From Alsobacter ponti (GTDB taxonomy: Bacteria; Pseudomonadota; Alphaproteobacteria; Rhizobiales; Beijerinckiaceae), in the NCBI RefSeq assembly GCF_024294805.1, contig NZ_JANCLU010000031.1:1-37544 (forward strand): a stretch of 37,544 nucleotides of DNA, in the 5' to 3' direction. Shown here in pieces: positions 1 to 7,104 of the stretch. A program made the position numbers and the translations under genes. The stretch's first letter is position 1; each line of letters begins with the position of its first letter. The notes beneath the pieces are model-generated. The model saw only the letters and a program-made list of their open reading frames with translations. It did no database searches and was not told the DNA's origin.

Positions 1-153
1 GATCACGGTGTCAAGCACCTGGGGCCCATCGATCTCCCGCCCGCACCCATCCTGCCACAAACCGAAATACACAGGGGTCCAGCGCAACATGTCGCGCGTC
101 AGCGCGTCCTGATGGGCCTTTTCCATTGAGCGCCGCTTCGCGGCAGCATCCAT
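1..153 (-). CDS. Unknown protein, 5' end only (truncated by window start)
   Basis: An open frame on the minus strand runs off the left edge. It can start at ATG 153 or at the in-frame ATG 126. From the second start it reads MEKAHQDALTRDMLRWTPVY, then FGLWQDGCGREIDGPQVLDT. Neither start has a strong Shine-Dalgarno sequence. The composition (Trp, Tyr and Phe mixed with charged residues) looks like a real protein and unlike the Arg/Pro/Ala-rich shadow frames around it. I do not recognise the family from about 50 residues. It lies 200 bp downstream of the cyclase gene, in the same direction, beyond a large inverted repeat, so it is probably a separate transcript. Confidence 0.45.
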   Translation of the reverse strand, partial: MDAAAKRRSMEKAHQDALTRDMLRWTPVYFGLWQDGCGREIDGPQVLDTVI

Positions 154-192
154 GCGCTGGATCCCGGATGCCCCTCCGCTCCGCTGCGGGGC

Positions 193-236
193 TCCGGGAA
201 CGGGCGGACGGGCGTCCGCCCTTTCGGGGTTCCGGA
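193..236. repeat. Compound inverted repeat (nested hairpins) in an intergenic spacer
   Basis: An inner perfect 8-bp stem (GGGCGGAC at 202-209, GTCCGCCC at 214-221, loop of four) sits inside an outer stem TCCGG(G)AAC 193-201 / GTTCCGGA 229-236 with one bulged G. A partial copy of the inner arm, GGCGTCCGCCCTTT, recurs just downstream at about 244-257. It lies in the 200-bp gap after the cyclase gene. It could be a terminator-like structure or a dispersed REP-like palindrome. There is no good T-run on either side. Confidence 0.5.
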
Positions 237-353
237 CGGACTGGCGTCCGCCCTTTGGCCTTGACGGCCAGCACGAGCATCCGCCGTTTTCGCTTCGCGC
301 GAGGCGCGGACCTCCGCCCCTTGCCCTTTGCGCTCCGGGCCCCGGCCTCGGGC

Positions 354-1259
354 TCACGCCGCGGGCGGGGCCCAGGCCCAGATGCGCATCGGCTCGACGA
401 TGTTCTTGAGCTGGTGCAGGCCGGTGTCGGCGAAATTCGCGTCGATCTTGCCGCGCACGAGCTGGTGGGCGTAGTCGGACACGGTGAGCCCGCCGGGCGC
501 GCACATTTCCTGCACGCGCACGGCGAGCGCGACGCCTTCGCCGAAGCGGTCGTTGTTGTTGACGACGATGTCGCCGACCGCGATGCCGACCCTGAACTCG
601 AGCGGGATGCGGCCCGGGGGCACGGGGCGCGTCACCATCTCGGACTGGAAGTCGACGGCCCATTCGATGGCGTCGACGACGCTCATGAAGTCGATCAGCG
701 CGCCGTCGCCGAGCATCTTGAACAGCGTGCCGTTGCGCCGCGACAGCTTGGGCGCGATGACCTGTCCGAGCACCGCGTCCACGCTGGCCAGCGTGCGCGG
801 CTCGTCCTCCTGCACCAGGCGGCTGAAGCCGACGATGTCGAACGAGACGATGGCGGCCAGCCGCCGCTCGGTCTGGCCGGAGCGCACCCAGCGCAGCCGC
901 CGCAGCACGGAGCGGACGCGCGCCAGCAGCTCGCGCAGTTCGCACGGCTTGGTGAGGTAGTCGTCCGCCCCCAGCTCGAGCCCGACGACGCGGTCGATGG
1001 CGCTGGCCGTGGCCGTGAGCATGATGACGGGCACGGAATCGGTCTGCTTCATCCAGCGGATGATCGACAGCCCGTCTTCGCCGGGCATGTTGAGGTCGAG
1101 GATGACGAGGTCCGGCGCGTCGCGGGCCATCAGCTCGCGCAAGCCCGCGCCGCCATCGCAGAGCGACACCCTGAAGCCGTGCAGCATCAGGTAGTCGCCG
1201 ATCATCTCGCGGCTCTCGGCCTCGTCGTCGACGACGGCGATGTGGTTGGGTGACTTCAC
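354..1259 (-). CDS. Response regulator with C-terminal class III adenylate/guanylate cyclase domain
   Basis: The 301-residue protein has two domains. Residues 5-120 are a canonical receiver: acidic pair D11/D12, phosphoacceptor D55 in ILDLNMP, T82, and K104 in LTKP. Residues about 130-300 are a class III cyclase domain with metal-binding D141 in SFDIVGFSRL and D185 in KMLGDG, and an adenine-type lysine K181. The usual VNxAAR segment reads VALAVR: the catalytic Asn is replaced by Ala while the Arg is kept, so activity may be altered. The GTG start at 1259 overlaps the kinase stop (GTGA), which indicates translational coupling. The likely role is conversion of the kinase signal into cyclic nucleotide in the cytoplasm. 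Confidence 0.92.
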   Translation of the reverse strand: MKSPNHIAVVDDEAESREMIGDYLMLHGFRVSLCDGGAGLRELMARDAPDLVILDLNMPGEDGLSIIRWMKQTDSVPVIMLTATASAIDRVVGLELGADDYLTKPCELRELLARVRSVLRRLRWVRSGQTERRLAAIVSFDIVGFSRLVQEDEPRTLASVDAVLGQVIAPKLSRRNGTLFKMLGDGALIDFMSVVDAIEWAVDFQSEMVTRPVPPGRIPLEFRVGIAVGDIVVNNNDRFGEGVALAVRVQEMCAPGGLTVSDYAHQLVRGKIDANFADTGLHQLKNIVEPMRIWAWAPPAA

Positions 1260-2575
1260 GCGGCGGCCTCGGCCGCCGTCTCGCCGGACTGCAGCCAGAT
1301 CGTGAAGGACGCGCCCATGCCGGGACCCGGCGAGTCGACCTCGATGCGGCCGCCGTGCAGGTCGACGATGCGCTTGGCGATGAACAGGCCGAGCCCCGTG
1401 GAATTCTCGCCGCCCGTGGGCCGCGCCGACAGACGCTGGAAGCGGCCGAACAGGCGCGGGAAGTCCTCCGGCAGCAGGCCGGGGCCGCTGTCGCGCACCG
1501 TGACGTAGGCTTCGCCGCCCGTCTCTCCGGCGGAGACGACGATCTCGCCGCCGGGCGGGCTGTACTTCACGGCGTTGGACACGAGATTGTCGACCGCCTC
1601 GCGCAGCCGCTCGTGGTCGCCGAGGAGGTCGAGCCGGCCGGGGCCCTCGAACAGCAGGGTCTGCTGCTTGCCCTGGGCGAGCGGCCGGTTGGCCTCGACC
1701 GCCTCCTGCACCACGGCGACGATGTCGGTGGGGTCGAGATGCACCGGCAGGTCCAGCGCGTCGGTCATCGCGTCCTTGATCAGCGCGTCGACCATGGCGG
1801 TGAGCCGGCGCGCCGACTCGCGGATGCGCTCGATCTGGTTGGTCGCCGCGTCCTCGAGCGCCGCCTGCCCGCGCATGATCTCGCGCAGGATCTCGGTGCG
1901 CCCCATGATGATCGACAGCGGGTTCTTGAGGTCGTGCGCGACGATGCCGAGGATTTCGTTCTGGAACGCGCTGGCGCGCCGCGCGCGCGCCCATTGCGCC
2001 TCGACGCGCTTGTTGGCGGCCAGCAGCTCGGCGGTACGCTGCTGGACGCGGTGCTCGAGGTCGCGGTTGGCCTGGCGCAACTCCTCCTGCAGGTCGACGA
2101 TGCGGCGCAGCTGGGCGTGGCCGCGCAACGCCGAGGTGAGGGCGGTGAACAGCTTGTCGGCCGTCAGCTCGGTCTTCGCCTTGTAGTCGTTGATGTCGTA
2201 GTTGAGCACGACGTCGCGCTCCGGCGCCTGGCCCGGCTGGCCCGTGCGCAGGATGATCCGCAGGGTCTCGTTGCCCATGTCGCGCCTGATATGGTCGACC
2301 AGGTCGAGGCCCGACGTGTCGGTCTCCATTACGACGTCGAGCAGCATCACCGCGATATCGGGATGGGCGCGCAGCAGCTCGCGCGCCTCGGCGGCCGAAT
2401 AGGCCGAGAGGATCTCCAGTCCCGCGCCGTTGAGCCTGTACCCCGCCAGCGCGAAGCGCGTGCCCTCGTGCACCGCCTCGTCGTCGTCGACCACCGCGAT
2501 TTTCTGACGGGGCAAGGCGATGTCCGGCGGCGGCGGCGCATCGTCCACCACGGACAGCACGTCGTTCTGTTCCAC
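1256..2575 (-). CDS. Hybrid histidine kinase with N-terminal receiver domain
   Basis: From the GTG at 2575 the protein has 439 residues. An N-terminal receiver (about 25-150; DDD 30-32, phosphoacceptor D80 in MLLDVVM) resembles the receivers found next to DUF3369. A coiled coil follows (about 155-200), then a HisKA helix with phospho-His H214 in GIVAHDLKNP, and an HATPase domain with N334 in NLVSNAVKYS, DSGPG 362-366 and GLGL 394-397. No membrane segment is seen, so it is a cytoplasmic sensor. I chose GTG 2575 because GGGGAA lies eight bases upstream; the in-frame ATG at 2632 and TTG at 2656 lack a good ribosome site. It is co-translated with the downstream receiver-cyclase, its obvious partner. 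Confidence 0.92.
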   Translation of the reverse strand: MEQNDVLSVVDDAPPPPDIALPRQKIAVVDDDEAVHEGTRFALAGYRLNGAGLEILSAYSAAEARELLRAHPDIAVMLLDVVMETDTSGLDLVDHIRRDMGNETLRIILRTGQPGQAPERDVVLNYDINDYKAKTELTADKLFTALTSALRGHAQLRRIVDLQEELRQANRDLEHRVQQRTAELLAANKRVEAQWARARRASAFQNEILGIVAHDLKNPLSIIMGRTEILREIMRGQAALEDAATNQIERIRESARRLTAMVDALIKDAMTDALDLPVHLDPTDIVAVVQEAVEANRPLAQGKQQTLLFEGPGRLDLLGDHERLREAVDNLVSNAVKYSPPGGEIVVSAGETGGEAYVTVRDSGPGLLPEDFPRLFGRFQRLSARPTGGENSTGLGLFIAKRIVDLHGGRIEVDSPGPGMGASFTIWLQSGETAAEAAA

Positions 2576-2696
2576 CGTGAGTTTCCCCTGGCTTCCCTGC
2601 GATTCCGCGAAGCCTGCCCCCTCGCGCATCATCGCTGAGTCAACCCAGGGTAGCAACTCTGTAGATTGGCGCGCTACATGGGTCGCGCCGCCAGCC

Positions 2697-3179
2697 CTAA
2701 CGGATCATGACGCGCCCCCCAGGGGTGGGGCGGTAGCCGGACTCGATCTGCGCCTTGATCAGCCAGATTTCGGCCTCGTGCGCGGCGCACAGCCGCCGCC
2801 AGCGGGCCTCGTCCATGTCGCCCGGCCGCCAGGCGATCATGCTCACATAGCAATGCCCCGCGGGCAGGCCGGCGTCCTCGGCCGCCACCACCCGCGCGCT
2901 GATGCGCCGGCGGCGTCGCTCGCGCGTGCCGACCAGATAGTCGATGAGCAGCAGGTCCGCCCTCGCGTCGATCTCGAACCAGCCTTCCGCGCCGTCGAAC
3001 AGCGAGCGGCCCCGGTGCAGGCCCAGCGCCTCGTCCGGCCCGGTCTCCATGCAGCCCAGCGACCAGCCGCCGAGCGCCAACGGGTCGGCGAGGAAAGCGA
3101 AGGCGTCGGCCGCCTCCGCCGCCACCAGCACGGTCGCGACATGAGACGGGGCGGGGAAGGCGGTCGGATCGGGGGCCAA
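2697..3179 (-). CDS. SRPBCC (START-like) fold protein
   Basis: About 160 residues. The pattern is typical of SRPBCC ligand-binding proteins: a first beta strand (SHVATVLVAAEAADAFAFLA), a helix, GGWSLG, then alternating strands, and a long C-terminal helix (ARWRRLCAAHEAEIWLIKAQ). Ligand and function are unknown. A TTG start at 3179 has AGGGAGA eight bases upstream and is preferred; ATG 3212 in the same frame adds 11 residues but has no ribosome site. The gene is separated from the upstream PRC-barrel gene by a terminator, so it probably has its own promoter. It ends 121 bp before the kinase start and could be transcribed with it. Confidence 0.75.
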   Translation of the reverse strand: MAPDPTAFPAPSHVATVLVAAEAADAFAFLADPLALGGWSLGCMETGPDEALGLHRGRSLFDGAEGWFEIDARADLLLIDYLVGTRERRRRRISARVVAAEDAGLPAGHCYVSMIAWRPGDMDEARWRRLCAAHEAEIWLIKAQIESGYRPTPGGRVMIR

Positions 3180-3245
3180 GGCGCGATTCTCCCTGAAGCT
3201 GGCGCGCAGCATACAGGAGAGACACGCTTCAGGGCCCCGCAAACG

Positions 3246-3302
3246 AAAAAGGAGCCCCGAGGGGCCCCTTTCCGCCGGCCTCGCCGGCCCACGCGGGCCG
3301 GC
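3246..3302 (-). terminator. Intrinsic terminator, preceded by a second hairpin, after the PRC-barrel gene
   Basis: On the minus strand a perfect 8-bp hairpin (3283-3302, GCCGGCCC/GGGCCGGC) is followed by a GC-rich 8-bp hairpin (3250-3269, one G:U pair) that ends in five T (3246-3250). The position, 20-77 bp after the PRC-barrel stop, fits rho-independent termination of that gene. Confidence 0.8.
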
Positions 3303-3322
3303 TTGGCCGATGCGTTCGGCTG

Positions 3323-3955
3323 TTACTTCTTGTCGGACGCGTAGTGGAACGCCGGGGCGTTCTTCAGCTCGTCCTTCGTCATGCGCAGGATGCCGTGGTC
3401 CGGGTAGTCCATGTTGCGCGTGGCGGCGGTCGAGCCGGTCACGTCCGTGCGTGGCGCGGTGGTCGCGGGCGCGGCTGCCGTCGTCGCCGGAGCCGTGGTG
3501 GCCGGAGCCGTGCCGGCGGGCGCGTTGGCCGCGACGGTCGAGCGGTCGGCGTAGGTCCACTCCACGGACTTGAACGGCACCGCGACGTTCTTCTCGCCGA
3601 TGCCGAGGAAGCCGCCGACGCCGATCACCACCGCCTGGGCGTTGCCGCTGCGGTCGAGCACGATCTCGTTGACGTCGCCGATCTTCTCGTTGTTGGCGCC
3701 GTAGATGTTGAGGCCGACCATCTTGCTGGCGCGCCACTGGTCGGTCGACATCTGGGTCATGTACTGGCCCGACATGGCGGACGAGCTGCTCACCGTCGAG
3801 GGAGCGGTCGTCGCCGGGGCCGTGGCGGCGGGCGCGTTCACCGTCGGAGCCGGCGTGGCCGGGGCGGTCGAGGCGGGCGGGTTGGACTGGGCGAGCGCCG
3901 GACCGGCCAGCAGGGCCGTGGTCACGAGGCAGGCGGCGATATGGGTCTTGAGCAT
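3323..3955 (-). CDS. Secreted PRC-barrel domain protein
   Basis: 210 residues with a Sec signal peptide (cleavage after ALAQ, about residue 23). Low-complexity Ala/Thr/Pro linkers (24-58 and 142-170) flank a PRC-barrel domain at about 75-132, marked by ASKMVGLNIYGANNEKIGDV and then EIVLDRSG and GGFLGIGEKNVAVPF. Such exported PRC-barrel proteins are common in Hyphomicrobiales and poorly characterised; an envelope or stress role is usual speculation. The start at ATG 3955 has GGGAGAA five bases upstream. It is monocistronic, with its own terminator. Confidence 0.88.
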   Translation of the reverse strand: MLKTHIAACLVTTALLAGPALAQSNPPASTAPATPAPTVNAPAATAPATTAPSTVSSSSAMSGQYMTQMSTDQWRASKMVGLNIYGANNEKIGDVNEIVLDRSGNAQAVVIGVGGFLGIGEKNVAVPFKSVEWTYADRSTVAANAPAGTAPATTAPATTAAAPATTAPRTDVTGSTAATRNMDYPDHGILRMTKDELKNAPAFHYASDKK

Positions 3956-4294
3956 GTGAATTCTCCCGTCATTGGACGAGACGCAGGCATGGCTGCGCCG
4001 TGCGTTCACAACGGGCTAGCGGACGGAAGGTTCTCTATTTCCTCGAATATCGTGCCCGGCGCGGCCGCGATCCGGCGGGTCGTCGACCGCGGATGGCGTG
4101 GGGCCGGGGAAGCGACTTATTAAATTTCAATGGATAAAAAACGGGGACAAGCTTGGCAACATTGGATAACTATCTTCGCGTGAAGTCCGTGCCTAAGATG
4201 GATTCCGCGCTGATTTTAATGAGGTTTCGCGCGGTTCGGGCTTAACCTGATCACGTCGCCCGGATCGGACAGGGGCGGGTATGGGAGTGCGTCG
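3956..4294. other. 339-bp divergent intergenic region
   Basis: Lies between the divergent PRC-barrel gene and the first secreted unknown gene. It is GC-rich except for an AT-rich stretch at about 4110-4215 that probably holds promoter elements. I could not assign a -35/-10 pair with confidence and see no gene in it. Confidence 0.6.
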
Positions 4295-5029
4295 ATGAAC
4301 TACCGTCTGGTCGGCTGGACCTGCGCGGCGCTCGCATGGGGAACCCTCGGGGCCTCCGCCGACGCCAACCGCGTCGTGCAGGAGTGGACCTGCACCGCCA
4401 ACGGCCAGTACGGCCTCGAAATCCCGGCCTCCGGCGAGGCGCGGTCGTATCTGCGCGAGGCCAAGGTGCCGCTGCGCATCACGCTGCGCGAATCGAACGG
4501 CCGGCCCGGCCACACGGTCGAGATGAAGTTCGTCGGGTACCCGTCTCTCGCCGGATTCGGCCACGCCTTCATCGACGATTCCGGCTCGTCCGTCGCCTTC
4601 ACCTCCGACGTGCTGCGCGCCGTCAGCACCTCCGCGCCGAGCGGGCCCAAGGTGCTCATCGTCGAGCGCGACGGCCGCGGCTGGCGCTTCCTCACCTCCA
4701 CGACGACGCTCGTCACCTCGCAATACGCCTCGCAATTGAGCCGTCGCACTGGCGCCCACGTCGTCGTCAAGCCGCAGTCCTCCAACCTTCTCTTCACGGG
4801 CGAGTGCAATCCGTCCGAACGCATCGCCGACGCTAACCCGGGCGACATCACCGCGACGGTGCGCCAGCGCACGCGCACCGCCGCCGCGCCGCAGCGGCTG
4901 CGCACGGCCGCCGCTCCCGAGGCGGCGCCCCAGCCCGCCGACGACGACGCCGGCGAGGCCATCGAAGCGCCCGGCCTGCCGCCGCCGCCCGCCATGGGCC
5001 TGGGCGCGAGGCCGGCCGGGTCTCACTGA
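4295..5029 (+). CDS. Secreted protein of unknown function, paralogue A
   Basis: 244 residues. A Sec signal peptide (about 1-24) is followed by a globular part (25-175) and a Pro/Ala-rich disordered tail. The globular part begins EWTC (C33) and ends FTGEC (C171). These two cysteines are matched in the next gene, which suggests a disulfide. No known family is recognised. The start at ATG 4295 has GGGAG seven bases upstream. The gene downstream (5090) is a diverged copy: both share WTC, a [VR]ASTS-like segment, an L..ERD...WRF motif and the terminal Cys. Confidence 0.8.
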   Translation: MNYRLVGWTCAALAWGTLGASADANRVVQEWTCTANGQYGLEIPASGEARSYLREAKVPLRITLRESNGRPGHTVEMKFVGYPSLAGFGHAFIDDSGSSVAFTSDVLRAVSTSAPSGPKVLIVERDGRGWRFLTSTTTLVTSQYASQLSRRTGAHVVVKPQSSNLLFTGECNPSERIADANPGDITATVRQRTRTAAAPQRLRTAAAPEAAPQPADDDAGEAIEAPGLPPPPAMGLGARPAGSH

Positions 5030-5089
5030 CAAGCTGCCGCTGACCCCGCCCGCGACTCCAGGTCCGCGACTAATGGGCCGGCGTCTGGC

Positions 5090-5893
5090 ATGATGGGCTC
5101 ATCGCCCCGCGAGCCCATGCCGGAACCCGTGTCGACGCCACGCCGAGCCTCACGCCCCTCCGCCGCCCGCGCCCTCGCGCTCGGCTGGGCCGTCGCCTGC
5201 GCGACGTCGGGCGCGGCGCTCGCCGCCGGGCCGCGCGCCTGGACCTGCCAGGTGTCGAGCCAGCACGGCTTCGAGGTGGCGGCCATCGGCGACGGCGAAT
5301 TGTCGGTGCGCGGCGGCGTGACGCCGCTCTCCATCCGCATGCAAGACGAGCTCTCCGCCCGCGAACTCGACCTCACCTTCGCCGACCCCGCCTATCAGGC
5401 GGCGTTCGGTCGGCGTTTCACCTCCGGGGACTCGGTGATCTCGCATGTGCGCGACGTGGTGCGCGTGGCCAGCACGTCGGGCTCGTCCGGCCTGCGCTCG
5501 CTGGCGCTGGAGCGCGACCGGGACGCCTGGCGCTTCGTGCTCACCGCCTCCGGCTTCGCCGCGCGCCCGGACCCGGCCCGGCCCAAGCCGGTAAGCGGCG
5601 CGCGCGCGCCGGCCCGCACCGTGGTCGTGACCGGGCTGTGCGAGGAGACCGCCGCGCCCGCGCGCTTGCCGCGCCCGGAAGAGGCGAAGGCCTCAGCGCC
5701 GTTCGATCTGCTGCTCAGCGCGACGCGGATCGCCGACGCGCGCTCACTGCTGTCGCCGCAAAAGCCGGAGGCGGCGGCCGCCATGTTGGTCGGCCGGCCG
5801 CTCGTCGAGCGCTCCGCCCAGCCTCTGCTTCCGGCCGGCGAGGGCGTGTTCCGTCCGGCCGCGCGGCGTCCGCCGGCGATCGCCGCGCCGTAG
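5090..5893 (+). CDS. Secreted protein of unknown function, paralogue B
   Basis: 267 residues from the ATG at 5090 (ATG 5117 also possible). An Arg-rich n-region and hydrophobic segment (about 28-46) form a signal peptide ending near ALAAG. The mature part starts AWTC (C53) and contains VVRVASTSGSSGLRSLALER, then WRFVLT, and C184 in TGLC. This parallels the upstream gene at equivalent positions (Cys spacing 131 versus 138), so the two look like a tandem duplication that has diverged strongly. The spacer between them is 60 bp, so co-transcription is likely. Function is unknown. The stop is five bases from the stop of the convergent response regulator gene. Confidence 0.78.
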   Translation: MMGSSPREPMPEPVSTPRRASRPSAARALALGWAVACATSGAALAAGPRAWTCQVSSQHGFEVAAIGDGELSVRGGVTPLSIRMQDELSARELDLTFADPAYQAAFGRRFTSGDSVISHVRDVVRVASTSGSSGLRSLALERDRDAWRFVLTASGFAARPDPARPKPVSGARAPARTVVVTGLCEETAAPARLPRPEEAKASAPFDLLLSATRIADARSLLSPQKPEAAAAMLVGRPLVERSAQPLLPAGEGVFRPAARRPPAIAAP

Positions 5894-5898
5894 CCCGC

Positions 5899-6966
5899 TC
5901 AGTTGCGGGCGCTGACGCCGACCTGGGAGCGGTTCGGGGCGAGTTCGGCGGTCATCGAGCCCAAGTGCGCCACCATGGTGTCGACCAGCGCGTCGCCTTC
6001 GTTGGAGCCGCCGGCGCTCAGCACGGCGCGCAGCGCGTCGACGTGGCACTCGATGGCCTTCAGCGCGCCGAAGTCGAAGCCGGGCCGGACCAGCAGCTCG
6101 GAGAGGCCCGCGGCGATGCGCTCGGCCATGACGAAGCCGAAATCCTGGGCGCGCAGGCGCGTCTGGTCGGCGGCGGCCGCGAACGCGCCGCGTGCCGAGG
6201 CGAGGGCGGGGCGGCTCATCAGCGCCGTGCAGGCCCCCTGCAGCGCGTCGAGCTCGCTCGCCATGCGGGCCTGATACTCCTGTTGCAGGCCGGCCAGCGC
6301 GGTCTCGGCGCGCTCGATCACCGACACGCGCGTCTCCGTCTCGCCGCCGGCCGGGATCGCCGCGCGGCGGCACAGCGCGTTGGGCGGGCGCACCACGACG
6401 TGGTCGCCGTACACGTCCTCGATCACCGGGCCCTGCGGCCCGGGCAGGACGCGGCGGCTGTCCGGCTCGGAGCGGCGCGCGCGGCGGTCGCCGTCGACGC
6501 GCTGCTCGCCGCGCCGGCGGTCGGGGCCGAAATAGGTGTCGAGCTGGATGAAGGGGCGGGGGTCGAGCACGACGCCCTCGACCAGCTTGTAGACGGTGCG
6601 CGCCGAGATCGGCTTCACCAGATACTCGGTGACGCCGGCGTCGGCCGCCTCGCGGATCGCCTCGCGCCGCAGCTCGCGGGCGACGAGCACGAGCGGGGCG
6701 TAGGGGTTGCCGGTCATGCCGCCGGTCGTCTCGGTAAGCCGGATCAGCCGCGTCAGCTCCAGGCCGCCGACGAGCGCCATCTCGCGGTCGGCGAACACGA
6801 TGTCGGGCTCGGCCGAGGAGAACACGTCCAGCGCCTCGAAGCCGTCGCGGGCCTGGTACACGGCGGCGGCGCCGTAGGCGTGGAGGATCGTGCGCAGCGT
6901 ATCGCGCGTCAGCACCTCGCCGCTCGCCACCAGAAAGCGAAGGCGGGAATAATCGATACGATGCAT
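5899..6966 (-). CDS. Response regulator with atypical receiver domain and helical C-terminus
   Basis: 355 residues. Residues 8-130 form a receiver fold: phosphoacceptor D60 in IVFADREM and K118 in EYLVKPIS are present. The usual acidic pair after beta-1 reads SGE (15-17), and the conserved Thr/Ser after beta-4 is missing (VLVARE), so phosphorylation may be altered or absent. A linker with FGPDRRRG (146-153) is typical of a class of alphaproteobacterial receivers. The last 130 residues are Ala-rich helices with no DNA-binding motif, possibly a dimerisation or HPt-like module. It lies downstream of the adhesin gene, in the same direction, beyond a terminator. The start at ATG 6966 is masked by a leader hairpin. 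Confidence 0.82.
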   Translation of the reverse strand: MHRIDYSRLRFLVASGEVLTRDTLRTILHAYGAAAVYQARDGFEALDVFSSAEPDIVFADREMALVGGLELTRLIRLTETTGGMTGNPYAPLVLVARELRREAIREAADAGVTEYLVKPISARTVYKLVEGVVLDPRPFIQLDTYFGPDRRRGEQRVDGDRRARRSEPDSRRVLPGPQGPVIEDVYGDHVVVRPPNALCRRAAIPAGGETETRVSVIERAETALAGLQQEYQARMASELDALQGACTALMSRPALASARGAFAAAADQTRLRAQDFGFVMAERIAAGLSELLVRPGFDFGALKAIECHVDALRAVLSAGGSNEGDALVDTMVAHLGSMTAELAPNRSQVGVSARN

Positions 6967-7007
6967 GGCGGCCTCAACTCGCTACAACCAATAGTAGCGT
7001 AGGCCGC
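6967..7007 (-). promoter_or_regulatory. Leader hairpin that masks the ribosome site of the response regulator gene
   Basis: In the minus-strand transcript an outer 7-bp stem (GCGGCCT from 7007-7001, AGGCCGC from 6974-6968) encloses a 6-bp hairpin (CGCTAC/GTAGCG, 6999-6980, loop of 8). The 3' outer arm covers the only Shine-Dalgarno-like GAGG and ends one base before the start codon. The structure would block initiation unless melted or bound. The pairing is seen directly; a regulatory role is inferred. Confidence 0.55.
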
Positions 7008-7049
7008 ACTTCCTAACGGAGTATGAGAGCAGGTTGAAAGATGCCTCTT

Positions 7050-7082
7050 AAAAACAGAAACGGGGGCCAATCGGCCCCCGTT
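7050..7082 (-). terminator. Intrinsic terminator of the adhesin gene
   Basis: A perfect 10-bp stem AACGGGGGCC/GGCCCCCGTT (7059-7068, 7073-7082; loop of four) is followed on the minus strand by TTTCTGTTTTTAA. It lies 23 bp after the adhesin stop at 7105. Confidence 0.9.
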
Positions 7083-7104
7083 CTTGCACCGTGTTGCGGT
7101 TCTA

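Noticed and set aside
126-1253. Plus-strand frames across the receiver-cyclase and kinase genes
   Set aside because: No recognisable domain and biased composition; the minus strand encodes complete catalytic motifs.
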